A DNA stretch of 33,402 nt from Chloroflexus sp. (GTDB lineage Bacteria > Chloroflexota > Anaerolineae > Anaerolineales > Villigracilaceae): assembly GCA_020723995.1 (NCBI GenBank), contig DYHT01000017.1, positions 1-33,402 of the forward strand. The letters run 5' to 3'. Under the pieces are notes generated by a model that saw only the letters and a program-made list of their open reading frames with translations, had not been told where the DNA came from and searched no databases. Each line of letters begins with the position of its first letter. Positions within the stretch are counted from its first letter, which is position 1. The translations under genes and the position numbers were made by a program. This document shows, piece by piece, positions 16,132-23,775 of this stretch.

Positions 16132-16160
16132 AATATAACATGTTTCAATACCAAAAGCAA
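16132..16160 (-). promoter_or_regulatory. Putative greA promoter
   Basis: On the minus strand, TTGCTT (16160-16155) and TATATT (16137-16132) are separated by 17 bp. The predicted start gives a leader of about 75 bases containing two hairpins. No other promoter-like sequence is as good in the gap. Confidence 0.5.
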
Positions 16161-16175
16161 GATGCGGACGGAAGA

Positions 16176-16901
16176 TTAAGCTACCCGCCAAAGCCGTATG
16201 CCAGCACTGCTTTGCCAATAGGACAGGATCATCGCCTGCATCTTTTCCATATTCTCGAACAACATACTTATTTGTGAGCCGTAGGCCGCGATGCCCTCTT
16301 GCCAGGCGCACAAGCCAGCCTCCGAAACGGGATGCACCTCGGCATGCATCCCGCTCGTGAGCGTATCCAACACTGAGGCATCGTTGAGCAGGTAGGGGGT
16401 GTCGGCATAATAATACAAGGGGTGTCCCAGTTCCTCGGCTGCGGCGCGCGTCAGACGATGGTCCGCATGCCCACCGATAGTCAACGGGCAGACGAGGGTA
16501 TCCTCTGATTTAAGGCTCGCGGCCAGGAAAGCGCGCCCTGTCTCGACCAGCGGCCGGTCAACGGGATGGATTTCACCCATCAGGTTATCTGGATTGTAGA
16601 GCCAAGTGCCGTCTTTTGCCGAACGGTAAATGCAATCCGGGATGGGAAGATGGCGATATCTGGCGCCGACGGCGCGGCAGGCGGCCATGTCTTCCTGGCG
16701 GCGAAGGGCGGGCGTATCCGCGCCGCTGCCCCATTCGGCGTGCAGCACTTCGGCGAATGGTGAAAGCGGCCCATCCGACGGGTCTCCAGTGCAGATCGTC
16801 CAGATCTCGACCTGCGTCCCAGCCTGCGTCTGTTCCCAGATCAAACCGCCGCAGGAGAGGATGGCGTCATCAAGGTGTGGGGAGAGATATATCCAGCGCA
16901 T
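16176..16901 (-). CDS. PIG-L family deacetylase
   Basis: 241 residues from the ATG at 16901. The family (LmbE-like) removes acetyl groups from GlcNAc-type or similar amides with a zinc ion. The signature LSPHLDDAILSCGG at residues about 5-20 gives zinc ligands His and Asp-Asp. The third ligand is in IGGHADHRLTRAAAEEL. ICTGDPSDG and YRSAKDGTW are further typical segments. The substrate cannot be inferred. The open frame continues upstream to 17126, but that part is the reverse strand of a CoA-transferase remnant. The ATG at 16901 is preceded by AACACCTCC-type sequence with little ribosome-site character. Confidence 0.88.
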   Translation of the reverse strand: MRWIYLSPHLDDAILSCGGLIWEQTQAGTQVEIWTICTGDPSDGPLSPFAEVLHAEWGSGADTPALRRQEDMAACRAVGARYRHLPIPDCIYRSAKDGTWLYNPDNLMGEIHPVDRPLVETGRAFLAASLKSEDTLVCPLTIGGHADHRLTRAAAEELGHPLYYYADTPYLLNDASVLDTLTSGMHAEVHPVSEAGLCAWQEGIAAYGSQISMLFENMEKMQAMILSYWQSSAGIRLWRVA

Positions 16902-16916
16902 GGAGGTGTTATTATA

Positions 16917-16951
16917 TTGCAGATTGCAGATTTCGGATTGCAGATTGTTGA
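16917..16951. repeat. Heptamer-word tract (TTGCAGA)
   Basis: Five consecutive 7-bp units close to TTGCAGA, the third TTTCGGA and the fifth TTGTTGA, sit between the PIG-L start and the CoA-transferase remnant. No matching second arm is visible nearby. This resembles a single arm of the elements at 12591-12694 and 19200-19320. Confidence 0.75.
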
Positions 16952-16984
16952 TTATGGGCGAGGAATTGGTAGAATGGGGTAAAT

Positions 16985-17456
16985 TGACTGGAGGAGAGAC
17001 ATATGTTGCCATTGGCGGCGCGCTGGCGCTGAATGCCCGTCCCGGCGAAGCGCCTGTTCTGTACGGCTTGCCCGCCGCTGACCTGGCTGGCGGGATGCTG
17101 GCGGCGATCGCCATATCCCACGCCAATTCGACCGCACCATCGGCAGCCAGATTGCGGCTGTTTTCGGGCAGAAATCGCGGGCTGAATGGCTGTCAGCTTT
17201 TGCCGGGACGGACGGCTGCATGGAGGCGGTCAATACCTTCGAGGAGATGCTGACTCATCCACAGGTCCGGGCGCGGGGTTAAGTGCGCGAGGAAAACGGC
17301 GAACCAATTGGCATGAATTAGCCGTTCGTGTTCGCGTGGCGCCAGTCCGCGCCCGCGCCGAGGCTGAGAGAGCATACAGGATCAGCTCTGGAAAATATCG
17401 GGTTGAGCGAAGAAGAAATCCAAGAACTGGCGGAGCGAGGCATGATTGGGCTGTGA
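16985..17456 (+). pseudogene. CoA-transferase family III (CaiB/BaiF) pseudogene
   Basis: Three pieces of a CaiB/BaiF protein (normally about 380-400 aa) appear in order in different frames. The first is GGALALNARPGEAPVLYGLP and ADLAGGMLAAIAI, up to about 17115. The second, from about 17130, is FDRTIGSQIAAVFG and RAEWLSAFAGTDGCMEAV through EEMLTHPQVRARG. The third is the family tail ENIGLSEEEIQELAERGMI, ending at a TGA at 17454-17456. The N-terminal 200 residues and pieces between the fragments are gone. The enzyme family moves CoA between acids or racemises acyl-CoAs. This copy cannot work. Confidence 0.82.
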
Positions 17457-17481
17457 TATAATGACGGTATGACTGTATGAC
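17454..17481 (+). promoter_or_regulatory. Promoter and triple ATGAC operator of the antitoxin gene
   Basis: TGATATAAT at 17454-17462 is an extended -10 box. ATGAC occurs at 17461-17465, 17469-17473 and 17477-17481, exactly 8 bases apart, covering the start site just before AGGAGG (17484-17489). AbrB-fold antitoxins usually bind their own promoters, so this array is a likely operator. Confidence 0.65.
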
Positions 17482-17494
17482 CTAGGAGGTAGAA

Positions 17495-17917
17495 ATGTAT
17501 ACTGCTGTGCGTATTCAAGAAAAAGGACAGGTGACCATCCCGACCGATATCCGCAGAAAGCTCAATCTCAAGCGGGGTGATATGGTGACATTTGTAGAAA
17601 CTGAGTGCGGAATTGTCATCAAATCGCTGGATGAAGCGGCCGATGAATTGCTGATCGCGCTGGGGAAAAAATTGGAGCAAAGGGGCATTTCGCTCGATAA
17701 AGCAATGAAACGCGGTATGCAAAAAGGTGGGGACGCGGCCGTGGCTGAATTTGGCTTGAGCGAAGGAGAAAAAGAGGCTTTATACCAGGCCGTGTCACTG
17801 CGCGCACAATCGGCGGTGAAAGCCATTCGAGAGAATGCGCGCAAGTATGGCACAGATAAACTGACAGATGAAGATATCGAGACCGAAATTCAGGCAGTCC
17901 GGGCGGGAAATCCATGA
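17495..17917 (+). CDS. AbrB/MazE/SpoVT-type antitoxin-like protein
   Basis: 140 residues. The N-terminal 45 form a swapped-hairpin AbrB domain (IQEKGQVTIPTDIRRKLNLKRGDMV), which binds DNA. The remainder is charged and helical and could be the part that binds a toxin, with KAMKRGMQKGGDAAVAEF and SEGEKEALYQAV. A consensus ribosome site AGGAGG lies five bases upstream of the ATG. The stop TGA overlaps the ATG of a PIN-domain gene (ATGA at 17914-17917), the arrangement of antitoxin-toxin operons. That partner is only a fragment, so this appears to be an orphan antitoxin. Confidence 0.85.
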   Translation: MYTAVRIQEKGQVTIPTDIRRKLNLKRGDMVTFVETECGIVIKSLDEAADELLIALGKKLEQRGISLDKAMKRGMQKGGDAAVAEFGLSEGEKEALYQAVSLRAQSAVKAIRENARKYGTDKLTDEDIETEIQAVRAGNP

Positions 17918-17968
17918 AACTGATCGTCCTTGCCGTTGCAGCCGGCGCGGACGCGCTTGTCACCGGTA
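17914..17968 (+). pseudogene. Remnant of a PIN-domain toxin (VapC-like)
   Basis: Starting from the ATGA overlap, the frame reads MKLIV joined to LAVAAGADALVTG. MKLIV resembles the start of PIN toxins (usually followed by DTNVLVS). AGADALVTG is the late PIN block that normally ends in a GD pair. The roughly 90 residues between, carrying most catalytic acids, are missing, and the end runs into the 3' end of sbcD. VapC-type toxins are RNases. This fragment cannot be active. The assignment rests on short blocks, so it is inference. Confidence 0.6.
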
Positions 17969-19195
17969 TTAGGCCTCTTCGCCGCCCTCGATTATCTCCC
18001 TCGCCAGTTTCTGCAATATTTCGACTTCCCCCTCCTCGGTGTGGCTGGCGCGCCAGTATTGATCGAGCAGTTCCAGCGGGCCGAGGCTGCTGGCCGTCTG
18101 GTCGGCCGGCAGGCGGATGCGGGCTTCGACTTGCGGCCGCTTGACCAGGTGGAATTCGAAGGCCTGCGCGGTGTGTTCGCGCAGGGACAGTTCGTCAATC
18201 AACGTATCCCACTCGCGCGGATATTCTATTGTCAGGCGCACGATCGCGCCAGCCAGTTTCTTCTGGCCGGGCAGGGCGGACTTCAGTGTTTTGGTTACGT
18301 CTTCAGCTGAATCCAACTGCACATGGCAATCAATGAATGGCCGGATGCCGGTCAGTGGCTGCCATTCGACCTCAGCCTTGCCGCGTTCGACATTTGCAAT
18401 CACAAAATATTTGTCATCCGCCGCCTCACCGAAATCCACCCGTTCGATGGAGCCGGGGTAAACGACTGGCGGGTGGCTATTCTCGTTGAGATTCTGCCTC
18501 TTGTGGATGTGACCCAGGGCGACATAATCCAGTTTGGGATTCTTGACCAGCGAGCCAGAGAGAACGAGATCCGCGCCGAGCATGACGGTGCGTTCACTGC
18601 CATACTTTGCACCCTGGACTGAGGCATGGGCGGTCAGGATGATAGGCAATTCCGGGTCGGCTTCGTCCAGCCAGCGGTTGACCAGCTCTGTGATTCGAGA
18701 TTTGATATTCGAGAAGACTTCAGAAGGGTCTGCCGCGCTCATGTCCAATGATGCCAGCAGGCCGGAGCGCGAGATCCAGGGTATCGCAATGACCTGTACC
18801 GGCAGGCCGAGTTCGTCTGCGCTGAGGAAGCAGGGATGGGTGAGCACGCGCACGTGCGGCACTTCCAGTGTATCGAATTCCTGAATGGCGTGGGCGCGGC
18901 CCAGGGCGGGGGAGAGGTCGTGGTTGCCGACCAGCAACAGGGTCGGGATGTTGGCGCGGGAAAGGCGCATGATGCGCCGTCCCCACTCGCGCTGGAAGGT
19001 CGGGGCCGGGGCGCGGTCCTTGTAAGCGTCGCCGGCGAAGATGACCAAATCCACTTTCTTGTCAATCGCCGCGTCCACAATTGTATCCAGCGACTTGAGA
19101 AAATCCAGCACGCGCAGCGGCAGGCCGCTTTGCGGGTCGTGGCGGCCGTAGTTGGCCATGTCAATGTGCGCGTCGGCGAAATGGAGTAGTCTCAT
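17969..19195 (-). CDS. sbcD: Exonuclease SbcCD subunit D (Mre11-like)
   Basis: 408 residues of the calcineurin-like metallophosphoesterase fold. Metal-binding motifs in order are LLHFADAHIDMANYG (DxH), IFAGDAYKDRAPAP (GDxxxxR/D), LLVGNHDLSP (GNHD), ILTAHASVQGAKYG and VALGHIHKRQ (GHxH). With SbcC it forms a nuclease that opens DNA hairpins and trims breaks. The ATPase subunit sbcC is not in this window. The C-terminal half (about 270-408) is the capping region. Its ATG lies beside the octamer element at 19200-19320. No ribosome site is evident, and the start may be within that element. Confidence 0.92.
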   Translation of the reverse strand: MRLLHFADAHIDMANYGRHDPQSGLPLRVLDFLKSLDTIVDAAIDKKVDLVIFAGDAYKDRAPAPTFQREWGRRIMRLSRANIPTLLLVGNHDLSPALGRAHAIQEFDTLEVPHVRVLTHPCFLSADELGLPVQVIAIPWISRSGLLASLDMSAADPSEVFSNIKSRITELVNRWLDEADPELPIILTAHASVQGAKYGSERTVMLGADLVLSGSLVKNPKLDYVALGHIHKRQNLNENSHPPVVYPGSIERVDFGEAADDKYFVIANVERGKAEVEWQPLTGIRPFIDCHVQLDSAEDVTKTLKSALPGQKKLAGAIVRLTIEYPREWDTLIDELSLREHTAQAFEFHLVKRPQVEARIRLPADQTASSLGPLELLDQYWRASHTEEGEVEILQKLAREIIEGGEEA

Positions 19196-19199
19196 AGTT

Positions 19200-19320
19200 G
19201 GATGGTCGGATAGTCAGATAGTCGGATAGTCGTTTGGTTGAATCGTCTTGAGGTTCTATAGTCGTGTTAGCGAGCTATATGACCATGAGACTATTAGACC
19301 ACAAGACTACGTGACTAACT
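19200..19320. repeat. Inverted octamer-word element (NNNTRGTC)
   Basis: The left arm has four tandem 8-bp words at 19200-19231, close to GGATAGTC. The right arm has five tandem 8-bp words at 19281-19320, each beginning with GAC (for example GACTATTA). Read on the other strand these become NNNTRGTC, the left-arm consensus. The element occupies the whole gap between sbcD and the C39-like gene and its last base touches that gene's stop codon. Confidence 0.85.
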
Positions 19321-20636
19321 CAAGGCTGAATACCTAGATTTTGCATTGCCGCGATGACCGGTGCAAAACCAGGGTGGATTTTCAGCGCGTCGCGGTAATC
19401 CTCGATCGCGCCGGGAGTATCGCCAATCATGTACTTTGCCATCCCGCGCCAGTAAAGGTTCTCTTCCAGCACCGGTTCGCTGATCGTCTCGTTGAGGGTT
19501 GTATTCGCCAGGTTGATCACATCCTGATAGCGTCCGGTGTAGTAGTATGCCCAATAGGGCCAGGTTTGATACCACACGATCCGGTACGGGCGCAAATCCC
19601 CAGTCAAGTTGGCGTACAGGCGGAAAGCCTGGTCGTAGGCGAGTGCGGCGTCAAAGTATTCGTAGAGTTGAACATGGCTGCTGCCGGCGTTGAACCAGGC
19701 AAAGAATTGCTGGTTACCGATCAGGGTCTGGGCTTCTTGCTGCGCAATTTGCAGAGCGTACTTCACTGCCCAGGTCTCATCGGCGTACAGGCCGAGGGCC
19801 GCCAGGACATCCGCCTGGCGGTCACTGGGGTAGACAACCATGAAGAGATAGTTAAACGAACGCCAGCCCTCCACGTATTCGCTGTATTTGACCTGACGAT
19901 CCTTGCCAGGTTGCAGGTAAGTATCCTGCGTGATAAAGACGCCTTGCGTGTCGTCGTAGCCGGTGGTGAATAGATAATGGCCGAGCCAACCGTACTTGCC
20001 GGTATGGTCATAGGTGTAGTAGCCTTTTTCTATCACTGGTGGAAAACCGGCCGCGATCAGTCGTTTGATCACATTTATGTCGCCCCCCATGCGGATAAGT
20101 ATGCTCAGACCCGGGACATTATCCCTAATGTAATCTCTGAACTCATACGGCATCACGTTCTTGTCTTTGTCGTTCGGCTTGACAGCCTGGCCGATCACAT
20201 CCCGGTTGCCCTCCCAGCCCCAGAAGGTGAGCGCCATCGAGAAATTGGCCGGGCCGCAGTAATTCCAGCGGTTGTGCTGGTCTTCGTATTTGACGCCGGG
20301 CAGGATGACATATTCTGGCAGCCGCGTCGGCGTGACGGTTGGCGTGGGGGTGGGGATGTGAGGCGGGAGAGGCGTCTCCGTTGGCGTGGGGGTTTCCAGG
20401 ACGCGCAAGGTGGCGGTCACGATCGCGTCAACCTGCGATTGCTGGGTTGGTAGGAAGAGGGCCTGCTCGGGCGGGTTAATGAGATACTTGATGCGCGTGC
20501 GCACGTCGTCAACCCGCCAGGCCAGGCTGGAATGGACGGGGGGAATATAGTAAACGGCTACGCTGATAACGATAAAGACAGCCAGGCCGATCAGGATTCG
20601 TGCCGAGTAGGTGCTGCGCATAAGACGTTTTTGCAT
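19320..20636 (-). CDS. C39-like peptidase with TPR-like C-terminus
   Basis: 438 residues. Residues about 12-32 are a membrane helix. A Thr/Pro-rich linker (about 75-110) crosses to an extracellular domain. This is a papain-like C39 peptidase with the catalytic Cys in NRWNYCGPANFSMAL and the His in GWLGHYLFTTGYDD. Its C-terminal 170 residues are helical and TPR-like (DAALAYDQAFRLYANL; NLYWRGMAKYMIGDTPGAIEDYRDAL). The substrate is unknown. The first ATG (20636) sits seven bases after a TATAAT, suggesting a leaderless transcript. ATG 20621 is a weaker alternative. It lies 80 bases downstream of dnaK on the same strand. Confidence 0.85.
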   Translation of the reverse strand: MQKRLMRSTYSARILIGLAVFIVISVAVYYIPPVHSSLAWRVDDVRTRIKYLINPPEQALFLPTQQSQVDAIVTATLRVLETPTPTETPLPPHIPTPTPTVTPTRLPEYVILPGVKYEDQHNRWNYCGPANFSMALTFWGWEGNRDVIGQAVKPNDKDKNVMPYEFRDYIRDNVPGLSILIRMGGDINVIKRLIAAGFPPVIEKGYYTYDHTGKYGWLGHYLFTTGYDDTQGVFITQDTYLQPGKDRQVKYSEYVEGWRSFNYLFMVVYPSDRQADVLAALGLYADETWAVKYALQIAQQEAQTLIGNQQFFAWFNAGSSHVQLYEYFDAALAYDQAFRLYANLTGDLRPYRIVWYQTWPYWAYYYTGRYQDVINLANTTLNETISEPVLEENLYWRGMAKYMIGDTPGAIEDYRDALKIHPGFAPVIAAMQNLGIQP

Positions 20637-20642
20637 AGGGTG

Positions 20643-20651
20643 ATTATATCA
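20643..20651 (-). promoter_or_regulatory. Extended -10 box directly before the C39-like gene
   Basis: TGATATAAT on the minus strand (20651-20643) is followed by six bases and then the ATG at 20636, placing the expected start of transcription at the ATG itself. No clear -35 is seen. An imperfect GC hairpin lies upstream at 20656-20688. Confidence 0.65.
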
Positions 20652-20690
20652 AAACGGCGGCCATCCGCGTCACATGCGGACGACCGCCCG

Positions 20691-20725
20691 TTCACTCTTC
20701 ACTCATCACGCATCACTCTTCACGC
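20691..20725. repeat. Heptamer-word tract (WTCACKC)
   Basis: Five tandem 7-bp units close to TTCACTC and ATCACGC run from the dnaK downstream gap across its stop codon. No second arm is visible. The tract therefore contributes the last codon and stop of dnaK. Confidence 0.7.
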
Positions 20726-22627
20726 ATCCCGTACTTCCCCATCAATCACATCCCCCTCACCGCTCGGCGGAGGCGTTTGAGCACCCGAGTCCTGCGGTCC
20801 GCTTCCGGACGGCGTCTGCTGGCCCTGGGCATACATCTGCTGGCTGAGGGCGTAGAAGGCGTTTTGCAATTCCTCGCTCAACTTCTTGATCCGGTTCAGG
20901 TCATCGCCTTGCATGGCTTGCTTGAGTTCGCTAACCTTGCTCTCGATGTTCGAGCGCTCGTTGGCCGGGACTTTGTCGCCCAGCTCGCGCAGCGCCTTCT
21001 CGGTCTGGTAAACCAGGCTGTCGGCGTTATTGCGGGCTTCGATGGCCTCGCGGCGTTTCTTGTCCTCCGCCTCGTAACGCCTGGCCTCTTCCACTTTGCG
21101 GGCGATATCGTCCTTGCTCAGGTTGGTCGAGGCCGTGACGGTTATCTTCTGCTCTTTGCTGGTGGCCTTGTCTTTCGCCGTGACGTTCAGGATGCCGTTG
21201 GCGTCAATGTCGAAGGTCACCTCGATCTGCGGGATGCCACGCGGCGCGGGCGGGATGCCGTCCAACCGGAAGCGGCCGAGGGACATGTTATCGGCGGCCA
21301 TCGGGCGCTCGCCTTGCAAAATGTGGATGTCCACGGCGGTCTGGCCATCGGCGGCAGTGGAGTACACTTCGGTTTTGCGCACCGGGATGGTGGTGTTGCG
21401 TTCGATCATGGTGGTCATCACACTGCCCAGCGTTTCGACGCCCAGCGAAAGCGGGGTCACATCGAGCAGGAGGATGTCCTTTACCTCGCCGCCCAACACA
21501 CCGGCCTGGATGGCCGCTCCGATCGCCACGACCTCGTCCGGGTTGACGCCCTTGTTTGGCTCCTTGCCGTCGGTCAGCTTGCGCACCAGCTCCTGGACCA
21601 TCGGCATGCGCGTCGCCCCGCCGACCAGCACCACCTCGTTGAGATTGGTCGCTGTCAGGTTGGCATCTTTCAAGGCTGACTCGAACGGCTTGCGGCAGCG
21701 GTTGAGCAGGTCTTCGGTCATCTGCTCGAACCTGGCGCGGGTTAGTTTGAGTTGCATGTGCTTGGGGCCGGAAGCATCCGCGGTGATGTAGGGCAGGTTG
21801 ATCTCGGTCTCCATCATGCTGGAAAGCTCGATCTTGGCTTTCTCGGCTGCCTCACGCAGGCGCTGGAGGGCCTGGCGGTCCTGGCGCAGATCAATGCCCT
21901 GATCCTTCTTGAACTCATCCGCCGCCCAATTGACGACGCGCTGATCCCAGTCGTCGCCGCCCAGGTGGGTATCGCCATTAGTGGACTTGACTTCGATCAC
22001 GCCTTCGCCTACATCCAGAATGGATACGTCGAACGTACCGCCGCCCAGGTCGAAGACCAGGATGGTCTCGTTCTTTTTCTTGTCCAGCCCATAGGCCAAA
22101 GCTGAAGCGGTCGGCTCGTTGATGATGCGCATGACTTCAAGGCCGGCGATGCGGCCAGCGTCTTTGGTGGCCTGGCGCTGGCTGTCGTTGAAATAGGCCG
22201 GAACCGTGATGACGGCCTGTGTCACCGTCTGGCCGAGGTACGCCTCCGCGTCTGATTTTAATTTCGCCAGCACCATGGCCGAGATTTCCTGCGGGCTGTA
22301 CTCGCGGTTGGTTACCGGGATTTTGACGCGGGCTTCGCTCGATGGCCCGGCCACGACCGCGTAGGGCACCATCTTGCGCTCAGTTTCCACCTCTTCATAG
22401 CGGCGGCCCATGAAGCGCTTGATGGAGTAGATTGTGTTTTCCGAGTTGATCACGGCCTGGCGTTTAGCGGTCTGCCCGACCATACGTTCGCTGTTCTTGT
22501 TGAACGCCACGACTGACGGGCACAGCCGCCCACCCTCCGCGGTGGTGATGACCGTCGCCTGGCCGCCTTCCATTACGGCAACAACGCTGTTGGTCGTCCC
22601 CAAGTCAATTCCGATGATTTTTCCCAT
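20720..22627 (-). CDS. dnaK: Molecular chaperone DnaK (Hsp70)
   Basis: 635 residues. The ATPase domain (1 to about 380) has the phosphate-1 loop [18 protein letters not shown], the phosphate-2 loop [15 protein letters not shown] and the adenosine motif [15 protein letters not shown]. The linker [13 protein letters not shown] leads to the substrate-binding domain. The Gly/Gln/Ser-rich C-terminal lid ends in [11 protein letters not shown], a variant of the usual EEVK-type ending. It folds and rescues client proteins with DnaJ and GrpE, neither of which is in this window. The start has AGGAGCATTATT upstream. No CIRCE element was found, so HrcA control is not supported here. Confidence 0.97.
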   Translation of the reverse strand: MGKIIGIDLGTTNSVVAVMEGGQATVITTAEGGRLCPSVVAFNKNSERMVGQTAKRQAVINSENTIYSIKRFMGRRYEEVETERKMVPYAVVAGPSSEARVKIPVTNREYSPQEISAMVLAKLKSDAEAYLGQTVTQAVITVPAYFNDSQRQATKDAGRIAGLEVMRIINEPTASALAYGLDKKKNETILVFDLGGGTFDVSILDVGEGVIEVKSTNGDTHLGGDDWDQRVVNWAADEFKKDQGIDLRQDRQALQRLREAAEKAKIELSSMMETEINLPYITADASGPKHMQLKLTRARFEQMTEDLLNRCRKPFESALKDANLTATNLNEVVLVGGATRMPMVQELVRKLTDGKEPNKGVNPDEVVAIGAAIQAGVLGGEVKDILLLDVTPLSLGVETLGSVMTTMIERNTTIPVRKTEVYSTAADGQTAVDIHILQGERPMAADNMSLGRFRLDGIPPAPRGIPQIEVTFDIDANGILNVTAKDKATSKEQKITVTASTNLSKDDIARKVEEARRYEAEDKKRREAIEARNNADSLVYQTEKALRELGDKVPANERSNIESKVSELKQAMQGDDLNRIKKLSEELQNAFYALSQQMYAQGQQTPSGSGPQDSGAQTPPPSGEGDVIDGEVRDA

Positions 22628-22689
22628 AATAATGCTCCTGTTATTAGTGTCTTGTTAGACTCAGTTGATCACAGTTTCCTCGCCGAGGC

Positions 22690-22724
22690 GGCTCCCATGC
22701 CCCCGAATCGCAGGCGTGGGAGCC
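22690..22724. repeat. REP-like inverted repeat, copy 1 (GGCTCCCATGCC)
   Basis: GGCTCCCATGCC (22690-22701) pairs with GGCGTGGGAGCC (22713-22724) apart from one T/G mismatch, with an 11-base loop. The same 12-mers recur at 25771-25798, separated there by 4 bases. This copy lies in the dnaK upstream region. Confidence 0.85.
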
Positions 22725-22798
22725 TGCTCCAATGAAAATTTGTGATTTTCCGAGATTAGCCTTTTAGGCGTTCACAATGACAATAGCATACTCGATAG

Positions 22799-22827
22799 AT
22801 GCAAGAAAAACGTTAACGTCGTGTCAA
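22799..22827 (-). promoter_or_regulatory. Possible dnaK promoter with palindromic spacer
   Basis: On the minus strand, TTGACA (22827-22822) is a perfect -35. A weak TTGCAT (22804-22799) is 17 bp downstream. The spacer contains the perfect palindrome ACGTTAACGT (22810-22819). The distance to the dnaK ATG is about 170 bases. This could be a regulated promoter, but the -10 match is only half. Confidence 0.35.
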
Positions 22828-22830
22828 TAA

Positions 22831-22870
22831 ATTAAAAGAGGCTTCGGAAATGAAAGACTTCAGAAGCCTC
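22831..22870 (-). terminator. Intrinsic terminator of the lipoprotein gene
   Basis: GAGGCTTC (22838-22845) and GAAGCCTC (22863-22870) form the stem. On the minus strand the stem is followed by TTTTAATTTATT, giving the T-run. Confidence 0.85.
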
Positions 22871-22891
22871 GAATGGAATCATGTGTTTTTT

Positions 22892-23653
22892 TTACGGCTC
22901 GCTGATGGTCACCCAATCCCATTCTACGATGATGGGCAACACGTTAAAGGACGCGGTGCCAATGCCCGCCTGTCCGTCGCGGAAGGCGAACCTCTTCTCA
23001 GTGATCGTGCGTGCCTCCACGCCGTTGATGTACAGCGCCAGCGTATTTCCTGAGCAGAAGGCCGTGTACTCGTTCACATCCTTGCCGGAGCGGATAGCCG
23101 TTGACCCACCGCTATAAAGCTCTTGATAACCCTGGGTTAATTCGTCGTAGGCAAGAATCCAATACAGGCCGTTATTGGCGACGTTGAACTCGTACCAGCC
23201 GTATTTCTCGTCGTAGCGGCAGATCAGACTGACATTATTTTTGTTGAAGCCACGGTTCTTGACGCGTGCGTCAATGCGTACGTCAGTGTAAATGTAGGGG
23301 TCGTAAAGGAAATAAACCCACAAGTCTTCACCCTCCAGGTCGAAAAGCAATATGCCATTCCCACTCTCCAGGGTCATTTTATTCTCATCGCCGCTCATCA
23401 AGAAGTACGACCAGTCTGGGATCAAACCATCGAAATCCTCGGTGAAGTAAGCCGGCGCCTCGGCTGGGGCTTCGGTCGGGGCCTCGGTAGGCGGCTCGGT
23501 AGGCTGGATCTGGACAGGCAGCGGCTCGGTAGGCTGGATCTGGATAGGAGGCGGCTGGGTGGGTGTCGTTGTTGGAGTGGTGCCGCAGGCCAGTCCGACC
23601 AATAAGATCACACCGGCCAATGCCAAAAATGGAAGAAATATGCGAGATTTCAA
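22892..23653 (-). CDS. Lipoprotein with concanavalin-like/LamG-like domain
   Basis: 253 residues beginning with a TTG start (23653) after GGAGAATCTC. The signal peptide ends in the lipobox LVGLAC with C23 as the lipidation site. A Pro/Thr/Glu-rich linker (about 25-70) follows, built from repeats of QIQPTEP and PTEAP. The C-terminal domain (about 72-253) has the beta-sandwich pattern of DUF1080 or LamG-type folds: YFTEDFDGLIPDWSYF, FDLEGEDLWVYFLY, LICRYDEKYGWYEF and VEARTITEKRFAFRDGQAGIG. It probably sits outside the membrane and binds sugar or another surface ligand. There are no catalytic motifs that I can name. Confidence 0.85.
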   Translation of the reverse strand: MKSRIFLPFLALAGVILLVGLACGTTPTTTPTQPPPIQIQPTEPLPVQIQPTEPPTEAPTEAPAEAPAYFTEDFDGLIPDWSYFLMSGDENKMTLESGNGILLFDLEGEDLWVYFLYDPYIYTDVRIDARVKNRGFNKNNVSLICRYDEKYGWYEFNVANNGLYWILAYDELTQGYQELYSGGSTAIRSGKDVNEYTAFCSGNTLALYINGVEARTITEKRFAFRDGQAGIGTASFNVLPIIVEWDWVTISEP

Positions 23654-23695
23654 GAGATTCTCCTCTCTTTCAACTCTCTTTGTAGTAGTTTTGGT

Positions 23696-23719
23696 ATGCT
23701 AATAATATGAGTATAGCAT
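23696..23719. promoter_or_regulatory. Inverted repeat upstream of the lipoprotein gene
   Basis: ATGCTA (23696-23701) and TAGCAT (23714-23719) enclose 12 AT-rich bases about 43 bases before the start codon. It could be an operator or overlap the promoter. Evidence is positional only. Confidence 0.35.
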
Positions 23720-23740
23720 GAGATTCAAAAAATGCAACCC

Positions 23741-23770
23741 AAAAACGCGCCGATTTTTCGGCGCGTTTTT
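23741..23770. terminator. Bidirectional terminator
   Basis: AAAAACGCGCCGA (23741-23753) and its complement (23758-23770) form a 13-bp stem with a TTTT loop and T-runs on either side. It sits just past the displaced tmRNA 3' end copy and upstream of the lipoprotein gene. Confidence 0.9.
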
Positions 23771-23775
23771 GTTAG

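Noticed and set aside
16902-17126. N-terminal extension of the PIG-L deacetylase
   Set aside because: The extra 75 codons are the reverse strand of the heptamer tract and the CoA-transferase remnant. Family proteins begin at the zinc motif.
20777-21679. A 300-codon open frame antisense to dnaK
   Set aside because: DnaK on the opposite strand is unambiguous. Antisense frames over dnaK are a well-known artefact of its codon composition.
22628-22700. HAIR (HspR) element before dnaK
   Set aside because: CTTGTTAGACTCAG at about 22652 has some resemblance to CTTGAGT-N7-ACTCAAG, but the half-sites and spacing do not match.
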